From positions 620,001 to 684,000 of the forward strand of contig NZ_BAABBI010000001.1 in assembly GCF_039537875.1 (NCBI RefSeq): a DNA stretch of 64,000 nucleotides, in the 5' to 3' direction. Below, piece by piece: positions 36,101-44,160 of this stretch. Under the pieces are notes generated by a model. It saw only the letters and a list, made by a program, of their open reading frames with translations. It had not been told where the DNA came from and searched no databases. The stretch is from Corallibacter vietnamensis. Its GTDB lineage: Bacteria; Bacteroidota; Bacteroidia; Flavobacteriales; Flavobacteriaceae. The translations under genes and the position numbers were made by a program. Positions within the stretch are counted from its first letter, which is position 1, and each line of letters opens with the position of its first letter.

Positions 36101-39100
36101 GTTAAGCGTAATTTGTAGTTATCTCCTTCAATAAGTTTTGATGCGTACATTGCGACAAGAACATTATCATATGTACAGGTCATTTCTTCAAGGTTTCCTG
36201 CTCCATTATCTTTATATAATGTCATTGTAATATCTGGATATGGAGGTTCACTATTTACTTCTCCACGGAAATTTCCTGTGAAATCATTAAGTTCAAAAAT
36301 ATGTACAGATGATTCTGCTGTGAAATTAAACCAAACATCTCCCGCGTTTAAACCATTACAGCTCATAGATTCTGATGAAGCTGTTGTGTTTATAAAAGAT
36401 GCATTTATGCTAGATTCATTACACGTTTGTCCTGCGTTAATTGGTAATGTAATTGCATTAGAAATATCATCATTTCTAACAAACACGTATGGACCAGCCC
36501 AATAACTTTCATCTCCAGCACCACAAACAGCTCTCACAAAGTATTCGTAAGTAACAGCATATGGATCTACAAAATCTGATAATGTTGGTGTATAAGAGTT
36601 TGTTGAAACAATTGTTCCTGATTGAGGAATAGTTCCATTATCTACAGGTTGAATAGCAACCTCCCATTCTGTTTCAGAATCTCCTGGCGACCATGAAAAA
36701 ACAGACATCTCGTTTACAGATAAATCTGTTGGTGTAGGACATGTAATGTTACCACAAGAAGAATATCCGGAATAAACTGTTGTTCTAGGAATTAAGCTTT
36801 CTGTACTAGAATAGACAACAGTATTACTAGAATCTCTAATCTCAAACGAGTAGTTTGCATATTGTGGCGCATAGGTACCAACTGTATCAAAGTACAAAGA
36901 AAACTCTACACCGTTACATAAAAGTACCGGAAACTCTTGAGCATCTTCTCCTTCAAAAGGAAAAACTTGACTAACCTCTTGGTTGTTTTGAGACAATTGT
37001 AGCTCTGCAGAAACATCTGTATTACTTGTTAATACAAATGTGTATTGACATAAGTTTTCAAAACTACATAGGGTTGTTACCTCAATAGGTCCTGTCCATG
37101 GTCCATCACCGTTATCACAAGCAGATCTCACATAAATATCATAAGCTGTTGATGCTGTTAAGCCTGTAATTGTAAACGGATTTGTTGTTGCGTTATACAA
37201 ATAAGTTGGGTCTGTATCTCCAACAGGAGCATTTGTGCCAGCAGGCTGTACAGAAATTTCCCATGGAGAAACCGTTCCGTTTTCTTCCCAACTTAATTGT
37301 ACTTCTGTATCTGTTAGGTTGCCTGTTGTTATGTTAACAATCTCTGGACATTCTGGAATATCCTCAATATTTACGTTATCAATAATTAAAGTTTGCCCTC
37401 TGTAGGCACTTGTACTTGCATAAAACGGTACATGAAAAGCAATATTAATATCTCCCGTAATTCCGCTAGGGAAATTTATAATTTTTACTCTGTACTCTTC
37501 ATTGTTTATAAGAACAGGGTCGTCATCGTTATCATATAATACTGTTGTAAATTGATCTATTCCCGTTCCGTTTGTAGATAATAGCACTTCTAAATCTTCT
37601 GTAAAGAAGCTATCATTTACACGATAATAATAACGTAAACGTTGATTTTCTGTAATGGTAATGGTTGGCGAGATTAGCCAATCTTCGTTTCTACCATTAT
37701 GACCTGTAAACATTGCTGCTGTTTGATCTCCTTCATAAGGATATGCCGTATTGTTTAACTCCCAAGTATCTAAATCATAATTATCATCAATAACTATCCA
37801 ACAATTTTTTGTTGCAGAATCTGAATTAAACGTTTCAACAAATGGAGCCACGTATGGTGTACATATTGTTGTAAAGTTTACAGGACCAAACCACTCGCTG
37901 GTTCCATTAGCACAATTTGATTGAAGGTAAACTTCGTATGCTGAATCTGCTTCTAGACCTATCGCTGAATAGCTGTTTGTATCAACTGAAATTCCAGTTC
38001 CTGTTGGAGCTCCTGTGCCTTCTGGTTGCACTACAATGTTCCACATATCTTCTTGGTAACCTGCGGTCCAGGATATTTCTGCTCCTGTTGCTGTAACTGT
38101 ATCAACATTTAAAGAAGAAGGAATTGGGCAAGGTGGAGCTTCATCAATACTTACATCATCAATGTTTAACCTTGAAGATGGACCTGAAAATTCTGGTGGC
38201 ACTCTAAAAGCAATATAAATTGTTCCATTACCTTCAATAATTGCTGATTTTTCAATATATCCTGAATTTGTAATTACTTCAAAAGGAACAACTTCTGTTG
38301 TAAAACTTGAAGGATTGTTGTTTGTTGTAGACATTAAAACCTCAAAACCATGTCTTGGAGGGATTAAATTTCCTAATATAAATAGGATTTCTGCTCTGTA
38401 CTTAAATTTTAATTCTTTTACACCATCAATGTTGATAGCTGGAGATATTAAATATGCGTTTGTTCCTCCTCCTATTTCAGCTTTGGTTTCAGAAATAGTC
38501 CATCCGCCATTACTTGTATCCCAACAAAATTTTTGAGTATCGTCATCATCATCATTAAAGCTCTCAAAGAAAGGCGTATCATAAGACGTACATAAAGTGG
38601 TAAAAGCTACTGGACCAACCCACTGACTTTGATCATCTGCAGCACAATATGCTCTTACATAAAACTCATACTGTGTACCAGGCTCTAAATCTGTAGCTAT
38701 ATAAGGAAAATTTGAAGACACTAAAGTTCCGCTACCTGTTGGTTCTCCCGAATCAAGATCTTGAATAGCTACTTCCCATTGGGTTTCTTCTTCGCCTACT
38801 GTCCAAAATAACCAAGCAGATGTTTCTGTTACATTTAAAACAAAAGGGTTTATTGGGTCTGGACATGTAGGTTTGTCTTCTATAACCACATCATCAATAG
38901 AAACTCTTAATGCTGTTTCTGTGTTGTTTGGTTCTACAATCCAAGCAATATTTACATTTCCTGTAACTTCAGGTAAATCTACCATTACTTCTTGAAAAGC
39001 TGTGTTATTGATTGTTGTTTCGGGAATGACAATTGTTGTAAAATTATCTACTCCAACACCTGTTGTTGATAGTTTTACTGTATAGGTTGATTCTCCTTGA

Positions 39101-41001
39101 GTTGCTCTATGCTTAAAACGCAATCTTTTTGGTGTACCTTCAAAGTTAACTTGAGGAGACACATACAAATCGTGGTTCTCATATCTTGACAAATCTGTTC
39201 TTACTGTTGGATATCCACCAATAAAACTCCACTGGTTTCCATCGTTATTAGCGTCTATAATTGTCCAACAAGGTTCGGGATTTTCATTTGTTGCATTATT
39301 AAAATCCGTAGAATATGGCGTATTAAAAACCATACACTGTGTTGTGAATGTTGATGGAGCGCTCCATATACCTGGAGCTCCATCGCAAACAGATCTTATG
39401 TATAAGTCATAAGCTGTTCCTGGAGCTAAACCAGAGTTTATAAGGTTATCAGTATTTGTATTTGTTAATGTACCTGATCCTACTGGTTCTCCAGATCCTG
39501 CTGATACAACTGCATACTCCCAAGAATCAGCAAAACCACCTATATTGTCCCAAGAAAAAGTAACACTGTTTTCTGTTAAGCTATTAAAAGTCATTTCTGA
39601 TGGTGGCGCACATGTTGGGCTAGAAATTTCTAACTCTAAACATATACCTGCACCTGAAGATAATTCAGAAGATACAACAACAATATACGTTTGTCCTGCT
39701 TGAACTAAGAAGTTGTTTATCTCGCTTGGCACAAACCCATTTCGCGTTGTTGTTCCTGCAAGACAATTTACTCCAACTTCGGCACAGCTATCATAAACAA
39801 AAAGGGAACTTCTTCCGTTGTAACAGTTGTTAGTTGAATCTCCTCCTGTAAATGTTGTTTGAGATAATGATAATAAACCGTCTTCGGTTGGTGTGTATGA
39901 TAAAAATATTTTATCTCCTCTTAAATAATTTGCTGTTGATGTTCCTGAAATACAGTTTGATCCTTGCGTTGAATAACTAACTTCTTCATTAACCCAATCA
40001 GCTAAATTTTCTGCTAATACATATGGCGTTGATGAAATGTCTGGGATCTCTATTGGAAACTCACAGCTTAACCCATATTTTAAAGTATTAAAATTGTATG
40101 GTCCTGTAAATTCACTTTGTGTGTCATTATCGCAAATGGCAGAAAGATAAATGTCAAACGATGTATCAGGATCAAGATTCATTAATGTATAACTAGTTCC
40201 TGTAACAGGGATTCCGCTACTTGCAGGTGTTCCGCCTTCTGGCAGAATTTGTATTTCAAAGTTTGTAGCTGAAGGATGTGTCCAAGTAACTTCAGCACTA
40301 TCAACTGTAATATCATCAATAGAAACTGTACTATCATCTATTTCTGTACAACCTTCTAAAACAGATAGGTTATCTATAAACCATTCGTCACCGGTTGGTG
40401 ATACACCGTTTTGGGTATTAACAGCAACAAAAGCAAGATAAATATTAAATCCTGCTGGAATTGATTCCGGTATGGTAATAACCTTTTTTTCGTAACTGGT
40501 TTGAGAACCAACATTAAGCGTTGCCTCGGTATATGTTTGAAGTGTTACATTAAACCCGTTAATGTCAGGTTGTGCTGCTGTAGATAAACGCACTTGATAT
40601 TGTGCTCCATTATTTACTTCACTAATTTGTTTTGTATAGAAATGAATCTCTCCGTTTTGAGGAATAGTAATTTGTGGCGTCACTAAAAAGTATTGTGCCA
40701 TGTTTCCGTCTCCAATATTGTCTGCACTTGGGTTTATAGATACGGCATTTGTTCCTAAATAACCATCTGTAGTAGCCATCCAATCTGATGTTCCTACTCC
40801 ATTATTTATTAACGACCACGTATTAGGAATACCACTTTCAAAAGTTTCACTAAACTGTGCTTGCGCTTTATTTGCTACTAACAAGCTTATAGCTAAGACA
40901 AGAATTAAAATTGTATTACTTTTTTGAGACTTGACATTAGAATTATTTTTAAAAAAATTAATGCCACTTTTTAATACAGAGAAGAGTAGTTTTTTTCTCA
41001 T
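33193..41001 (-). CDS. Giant FN3/cleaved-adhesin surface protein with T9SS type B sorting domain
   Basis: This 2602-residue exported protein has an unusually long N-region before its hydrophobic signal core (core about 30-46, ending NKAQAQ). MAM-like/cleaved-adhesin domains (for example FSETFESGIPNTWSLINNG, PYSTDFNNATNENPEPCW) alternate with about six fibronectin type III domains. Each FN3 starts with a cysteine after the preceding module (CPDPINPF, CPIPSSLN, CPEIVNI). A ~150-residue lectin-like or domain-of-unknown-function segment, five tandem ~86-residue repeats and a type B sorting domain (IPRGISPDGNGKNDSFDLSGFG...VYINRSH) follow. The architecture is that of a SprB-class gliding or attachment adhesin. 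It is followed by porP/sprF-like and porE-like genes and preceded by two regulator genes. It shares an upstream segment with the 44161 gene. Confidence 0.92.
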   Translation of the reverse strand: MRKKLLFSVLKSGINFFKNNSNVKSQKSNTILILVLAISLLVANKAQAQFSETFESGIPNTWSLINNGVGTSDWMATTDGYLGTNAVSINPSADNIGDGNMAQYFLVTPQITIPQNGEIHFYTKQISEVNNGAQYQVRLSTAAQPDINGFNVTLQTYTEATLNVGSQTSYEKKVITIPESIPAGFNIYLAFVAVNTQNGVSPTGDEWFIDNLSVLEGCTEIDDSTVSIDDITVDSAEVTWTHPSATNFEIQILPEGGTPASSGIPVTGTSYTLMNLDPDTSFDIYLSAICDNDTQSEFTGPYNFNTLKYGLSCEFPIEIPDISSTPYVLAENLADWVNEEVSYSTQGSNCISGTSTANYLRGDKIFLSYTPTEDGLLSLSQTTFTGGDSTNNCYNGRSSLFVYDSCAEVGVNCLAGTTTRNGFVPSEINNFLVQAGQTYIVVVSSELSSGAGICLELEISSPTCAPPSEMTFNSLTENSVTFSWDNIGGFADSWEYAVVSAGSGEPVGSGTLTNTNTDNLINSGLAPGTAYDLYIRSVCDGAPGIWSAPSTFTTQCMVFNTPYSTDFNNATNENPEPCWTIIDANNDGNQWSFIGGYPTVRTDLSRYENHDLYVSPQVNFEGTPKRLRFKHRATQGESTYTVKLSTTGVGVDNFTTIVIPETTINNTAFQEVMVDLPEVTGNVNIAWIVEPNNTETALRVSIDDVVIEDKPTCPDPINPFVLNVTETSAWLFWTVGEEETQWEVAIQDLDSGEPTGSGTLVSSNFPYIATDLEPGTQYEFYVRAYCAADDQSQWVGPVAFTTLCTSYDTPFFESFNDDDDDTQKFCWDTSNGGWTISETKAEIGGGTNAYLISPAINIDGVKELKFKYRAEILFILGNLIPPRHGFEVLMSTTNNNPSSFTTEVVPFEVITNSGYIEKSAIIEGNGTIYIAFRVPPEFSGPSSRLNIDDVSIDEAPPCPIPSSLNVDTVTATGAEISWTAGYQEDMWNIVVQPEGTGAPTGTGISVDTNSYSAIGLEADSAYEVYLQSNCANGTSEWFGPVNFTTICTPYVAPFVETFNSDSATKNCWIVIDDNYDLDTWELNNTAYPYEGDQTAAMFTGHNGRNEDWLISPTITITENQRLRYYYRVNDSFFTEDLEVLLSTNGTGIDQFTTVLYDNDDDPVLINNEEYRVKIINFPSGITGDINIAFHVPFYASTSAYRGQTLIIDNVNIEDIPECPEIVNITTGNLTDTEVQLSWEENGTVSPWEISVQPAGTNAPVGDTDPTYLYNATTNPFTITGLTASTAYDIYVRSACDNGDGPWTGPIEVTTLCSFENLCQYTFVLTSNTDVSAELQLSQNNQEVSQVFPFEGEDAQEFPVLLCNGVEFSLYFDTVGTYAPQYANYSFEIRDSSNTVVYSSTESLIPRTTVYSGYSSCGNITCPTPTDLSVNEMSVFSWSPGDSETEWEVAIQPVDNGTIPQSGTIVSTNSYTPTLSDFVDPYAVTYEYFVRAVCGAGDESYWAGPYVFVRNDDISNAITLPINAGQTCNESSINASFINTTASSESMSCNGLNAGDVWFNFTAESSVHIFELNDFTGNFRGEVNSEPPYPDITMTLYKDNGAGNLEEMTCTYDNVLVAMYASKLIEGDNYKLRLTLNGTEANMHKFSVCVKTPEDGCDFNMAINGGFEIPVLEGLSGVNTIISIRTIPGWRQNLENSNSVFIWETLNAPGFSPYEGGQMAQVRTDGEPVNPNDPNIKGLYRDFDTSEITLLEYSFAHTGRFDGNVMELLAGPPEGPFTTVTTHLADQQWRIISGDYQVPEGQDVTRFFFRANGPDNIGNLLDDVRFTANNEIITESFEVDCTNPTASVEANGTGTWLPSDANPGDVTIADANSNNTTITGFVVPGTYTFTWQTSHCSYDIELAYNGISDVPTVETPIDYCLNDTAEPLTATPTGTYSLVWYTQATGGTGSTTAPTPSTATVGSTSYYVANMDENGCESPRVEIEVNINDTITPELSFSYETVCIVTSENPMPELTAGFVQGGEFSSTTLTVDATTGEIDITSATAGSHDILYTYNGDAETCTLAGTYTASIEFTASTTPVTTFDYGTEPFCLLAGDTTMPNLAAGFTMGGEFSSTTLTVDATTGEVDLTSGVEGMHDIVYTYVADEANCIEESVFTVSIEIVETITPVTAFTYSEDLYCTDSENVTPSLGTDFTPGGTFTAETGLIIDATTGEINPSASTTGNYTITYSVLEDLTICQEASTSTFMVTVLESTNPTTTFDYGVDSFCLLTGDTVLPNLDAGFTVGGTFSSATLTVDATTGEIDLASGAAGTHDITYTYSGDPENCMASGSYTTSIVIDELTTTNTTFTYTNDMYCADSDNIFPVFGTDFTTGGTFTAESGLVIDATTGEINVSASTLGNYTVTYHINDNIANCIQGSVSTFMITVLDTVEIAVEGACEASEYWLTASPVGNSFDPNEVTYVWMDANGNEVGQDSETFNVTAYAAQNPGTTIPAQFTVTVIFGGCSSTTSFTTETLSCNDIPRGISPDGNGKNDSFDLSGFGVVDLQVFNRYGKKVYNFKGTYVNQWHGQSNKGDELPDGTYFYNIAKKDGSTVTGWVYINRSH
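33724..35038 (-). repeat. Five tandem ~86-residue coding repeats in the giant adhesin
   Basis: Five successive modules each contain GG-x-FSS/TAE, IDATTGEI and a terminal tyrosine-rich strand (HDIxYTY or YTITY). Modules fall into two alternating subtypes: one with TTFDYG...FCLLxGDT (second and fourth) and one with FTYxxDxYCxDSxN (third and fifth). This suggests amplification of a two-module unit. They lie directly before the C-terminal sorting domain. Confidence 0.85.
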
Positions 41002-41054
41002 TTCGATACATTTAACATATTAGTATTGTTAAGCTAAATTTAAGGATAAATTAA

Positions 41055-41122
41055 CCTTATATATACAGTATGTCTTTGCTATTTACCGAATTTTGAAAGC
41101 TAAAATTAAATTTAAAATACTG
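41055..41122 (-). promoter_or_regulatory. Conserved upstream segment of the giant adhesin gene
   Basis: The 10-mer ATTTACCGAA, the following W-TTTGAAAG, an AAAAyACTG 20-odd bases farther on and a TATATAT(A) element on the other side are shared with 47280-47349 upstream of the 44161 gene, in the same order and almost the same spacing (68 versus 70 bp). It lies 54-121 bp before the ATG. I infer a common promoter/operator; no exact TAnnTTTG is present. Confidence 0.6.
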
Positions 41123-41159
41123 AAAAACAGTTTGTTATATTTGTTTTCACAATAAAAAA

Positions 41160-42317
41160 CTACTTGGAAGTATTCTTGAGGTTTTGAATGGTTTCTATGT
41201 CGTTTTTAAGCGATTTTATTTGTTTTTGATTTTTAATTTCAATGAAAATAATGCTTAAAATAACTATAAAACCAGCTATAAAAATCAGCTTTATATTGTT
41301 GTAATAGTGGTTTTTAGTTTCGGTGTGTTTTTCACTATAAGTCTTATAATTTTCATCAATAGAATCGCTTATAGAGCTTCTTTCAGATTCTTTAATGTCT
41401 AATTGTGTTTTTAAATAAAGGTTGTAATATTTTTGATATTCGTCCCATTGATTTAACGCCAAGTAGTTTTCAAAAAGCCCTTTATAAATTCCTAAATTAA
41501 GAATGATATCTCCAACATTTTTAGACTGTATTAAAGCTATGTGAAGCAGCTCTATTGCTTCAACATAGTTTCCTTCTAGTGTATAAACTTCTGCCAGTCC
41601 TTTTTGTGCAAATGAAATTAAACTGTTTGCATTTTCTATTTTTGCTAGCTCTATTGACTTGTGAAAGCTTGCTTTTGCTTTGCCATATTGAGACAACATG
41701 CTATAACAATTACCTTTATTGTAATAAGCAATACTCATGTTGGTTCTTTGTCTTGTGCCTTTTAGCATTTCATACTCTGAAATTCCTTTGGCAAAAAAGC
41801 CTAATGCAATGTCACAGTTTAGGTTATCTTTATAAATAAAGCCTTTTACAATATAGGTGTTTCCTAAAAAAAAACCGATTGAGTCTTTTTCAGGATACGC
41901 CAAACACAGTTCTTCTGCTTGGTCTAGAAACTTTATTGATTTATCAAAAATCTTCAACTGCTGATAAAGGATACCTGTTCTGAAAAGTATTTCTATATTT
42001 AAAATAGGGTCTTTTATTTGTCCTGATAATTCTTCTGCTTTTATGGTATACTCTAATGCTTTTTGATAGTCTCTTTTTGATGTGTAAGCAAGAGAAACCA
42101 GCATAAGCGCTTTGGCTTTAGTTTTTATAGAGTTAGCGTCATCGTTATAAACAGACAACCCTATTTCTATTGACGCATTTGGGTTATCATAAACGGTATT
42201 TGTATTGGCTTTAAGCAGACTATCTACTTGTTTTTTTTGAAAATCTCCAGCAAAAACACTGTGTACACTAAAAAAGAGTACGCAAACTAAAACGTAATAT
42301 GTTTGTTTTACTGTCAT
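41160..42317 (-). CDS. TPR-repeat membrane protein lacking an output domain
   Basis: This 385-residue protein has a signal peptide (1-23), six or so TPR-like helical pairs (about 40-290), a linker, one membrane helix (about 335-355: IKLIFIAGFIVILSIIFIEI) and a 29-residue cytoplasmic tail predicted as a short coiled coil. This is the layout of the adjacent TPR-AraC protein without the HTH domain. Its ATG follows the stop of that gene with no intervening base (TAAATG), so the two are translationally coupled. I infer a co-sensor or inhibitor of the regulator; direct function is unknown. No terminator is visible before the giant adhesin gene 158 bp downstream. Confidence 0.82.
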   Translation of the reverse strand: MTVKQTYYVLVCVLFFSVHSVFAGDFQKKQVDSLLKANTNTVYDNPNASIEIGLSVYNDDANSIKTKAKALMLVSLAYTSKRDYQKALEYTIKAEELSGQIKDPILNIEILFRTGILYQQLKIFDKSIKFLDQAEELCLAYPEKDSIGFFLGNTYIVKGFIYKDNLNCDIALGFFAKGISEYEMLKGTRQRTNMSIAYYNKGNCYSMLSQYGKAKASFHKSIELAKIENANSLISFAQKGLAEVYTLEGNYVEAIELLHIALIQSKNVGDIILNLGIYKGLFENYLALNQWDEYQKYYNLYLKTQLDIKESERSSISDSIDENYKTYSEKHTETKNHYYNNIKLIFIAGFIVILSIIFIEIKNQKQIKSLKNDIETIQNLKNTSK

Positions 42318-43916
42318 TTACTGGTTTTTATTTTTATTATTTTCTCGCTCTGTTTTTAAAAGATTTATAAAGGTTGCTGGCGACATTCCTATTATAGATT
42401 TAAATACAGTTGCAAAACTACTGTGTGAAGAAAAACCACTTTCTTCTGCTAAAAAACTTATTTTATAATTCATGTAATTAGAATCATTTTTTAGTTTTTC
42501 AATGATATAATTGATGCGTAATTTATTTATAAATGTATTAAAGTTGTCATTATAATGCCTGTGTATAATTTCAGACAGATATTTTGTGTTTGTTTCAAAC
42601 TGCCCAGATAACACAGCAAGAGACATGTCTTTGTTTAAGAATTTAGTTGAAGCCTCAAAGCGCTTAAGTTTTGCTAATAGGTTTTTCTCGGTTTCCTCTG
42701 GAATTGATACTCGCCTTTTAGCTATTTTTTTTGATGGTTTTGTTTTTATAAAATTGTTTCGGCTTATTTCTAAATACTTAATGATTTCTTTTAGTCGCTT
42801 TTTCTTCCATTGACTTTTTACTACAAAAAACACCCCTAAAAGAACAAGCAAAAAAGCCATTCCTAAAGCGATATACGTAAAATTAGAATACTTCTTTTGT
42901 TCTTGATTTAAACTCTGCTCATTTTGATTGCTTATAATATTGTAAACTGTGTTTATAGTCTCTTGTTCTGCAAGATCTACACGGTTATTTAGCACTAAAA
43001 ACTCGTCATTATAAACTTTGTGTTTTATTTTTTGATTAGAGGCTAAATAGTTTATAGCTAGGTTTCTATTTATCTGCTCTAAAAGAATTGGGTTGTCTAA
43101 TATTTCGGCATATTTAAGCGCTATAAACAATGTTTCTTCACTGTTACTAAAGGCTTTTTTTTGCAAATGCAAGTAACCTAATTGGTTATAAACTTGTGCC
43201 TTTTCATATAGGTTATTATACTCATTGGAGCTTATTAATGTTAATGCTTTGTTTAAGTAAACAAAAGCAGAATCATATTGGGTAAGATTACTTAAAGCTT
43301 TCTCTTTTGCAATAAAAAATTTCCCTCTTAATACAGGATGAGAGTTTATAAAATTTTGATAGCGCTCATTGGTTTCATTAAGCAAAGACAAGGCTTTATC
43401 CGTTTCTCTTCGTTCCAAATTCATAGAAACGCGCTCCAAGAGTAAATGAGACGCAAGCGAATCATGAATTTTAGGATTGGCTATTTTTTTTATTAAACTA
43501 TCAGCATTTGACAGCTCTTTTTGGTATTGATTATCTAAATATAAAAGTCTAAAAAGTTCAGCTTTTAAAAGAGAAATGTCTATTTGTGTTTTATGGTTTA
43601 GTTTATCAACGTAAGCATCAGCATTAAAAGCATTTGTTATTGCACTATTAAAGTTTCCTTTAACAAAATATGACCTAGCAAGTATAACACTAATGTCTGC
43701 TTTTGTTTCTTTCTTTTCATTGGTTTTTAATATATGCTCCCCGATTTTTATAGCTTCATCAGGATTTGAATAAACAAGCTCTTTGGCTTTTTGAACAAGA
43801 TGATTTTGACGTGCATAACCACTTGTGTTTGAAAAAAAGAAGCAAACACAAAGAATTAAAACCCATTTTGAAATTTTAAATAGGTTTTTAGCACATGTTA
43901 TCCTTATAACGGTCAA
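42318..43916 (-). CDS. Membrane-anchored TPR sensor with cytoplasmic AraC-type HTH domain
   Basis: This 532-residue protein has an N-terminal signal/anchor (about 15-33), a periplasmic TPR region (about 40-330), a transmembrane helix (about 350-370) and a cytoplasmic AraC-family domain (about 420-525). The two HTH units are visible (MSLAVLSGQFETNTKYLSEIIH and KISFLAEESGFSSHSSFATVF, then GMSPATFI). Such one-component regulators are common in Flavobacteriia. The frame has no ATG near its 5' end; the best start is a TTG at 43916, with the signal segment starting soon after. It is upstream of the TPR-only gene and the giant adhesin gene, and downstream of a terminator, so it is a good candidate to control this locus. 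Confidence 0.88.
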   Translation of the reverse strand: MTVIRITCAKNLFKISKWVLILCVCFFFSNTSGYARQNHLVQKAKELVYSNPDEAIKIGEHILKTNEKKETKADISVILARSYFVKGNFNSAITNAFNADAYVDKLNHKTQIDISLLKAELFRLLYLDNQYQKELSNADSLIKKIANPKIHDSLASHLLLERVSMNLERRETDKALSLLNETNERYQNFINSHPVLRGKFFIAKEKALSNLTQYDSAFVYLNKALTLISSNEYNNLYEKAQVYNQLGYLHLQKKAFSNSEETLFIALKYAEILDNPILLEQINRNLAINYLASNQKIKHKVYNDEFLVLNNRVDLAEQETINTVYNIISNQNEQSLNQEQKKYSNFTYIALGMAFLLVLLGVFFVVKSQWKKKRLKEIIKYLEISRNNFIKTKPSKKIAKRRVSIPEETEKNLLAKLKRFEASTKFLNKDMSLAVLSGQFETNTKYLSEIIHRHYNDNFNTFINKLRINYIIEKLKNDSNYMNYKISFLAEESGFSSHSSFATVFKSIIGMSPATFINLLKTERENNKNKNQ

Positions 43917-44090
43917 AATATTTTTAGGTCTTGTTAAATTTACAAATATAGGTTTCGAATAGTTATTTCTCTCTGCTTTTTGCTTAAAAAGTATTCAAAA
44001 AAGACATAGAAAAAAATAAAGATACAAAGATTACTATACTTTTAATGCAACGCAACTTATATAGCACTTAAAACGATACTTTTTTAAAAC

Positions 44091-44123
44091 AAAAAAAGCT
44101 TGAGAAATAAATTTCTCAAGCTT
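44091..44123 (-). terminator. Terminator of the 991-residue T9SS protein gene
   Basis: AAGCTTGAGAAAT (44096-44108) and ATTTCTCAAGCTT (44111-44123) form a perfect 13-bp stem. On the minus strand it is followed by TTTTT. It separates the 44161 gene from the downstream TPR-AraC gene. Confidence 0.9.
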
Positions 44124-44160
44124 CATAACAATTAATCAAGCAAGTGTTTTTATAAAAACA

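Noticed and set aside
41160..43916. One broken regulator gene split by a frameshift
   Set aside because: The downstream part has its own signal peptide, TPR array and TM helix, and it starts exactly after a clean stop, so it is a second gene and not a fragment.
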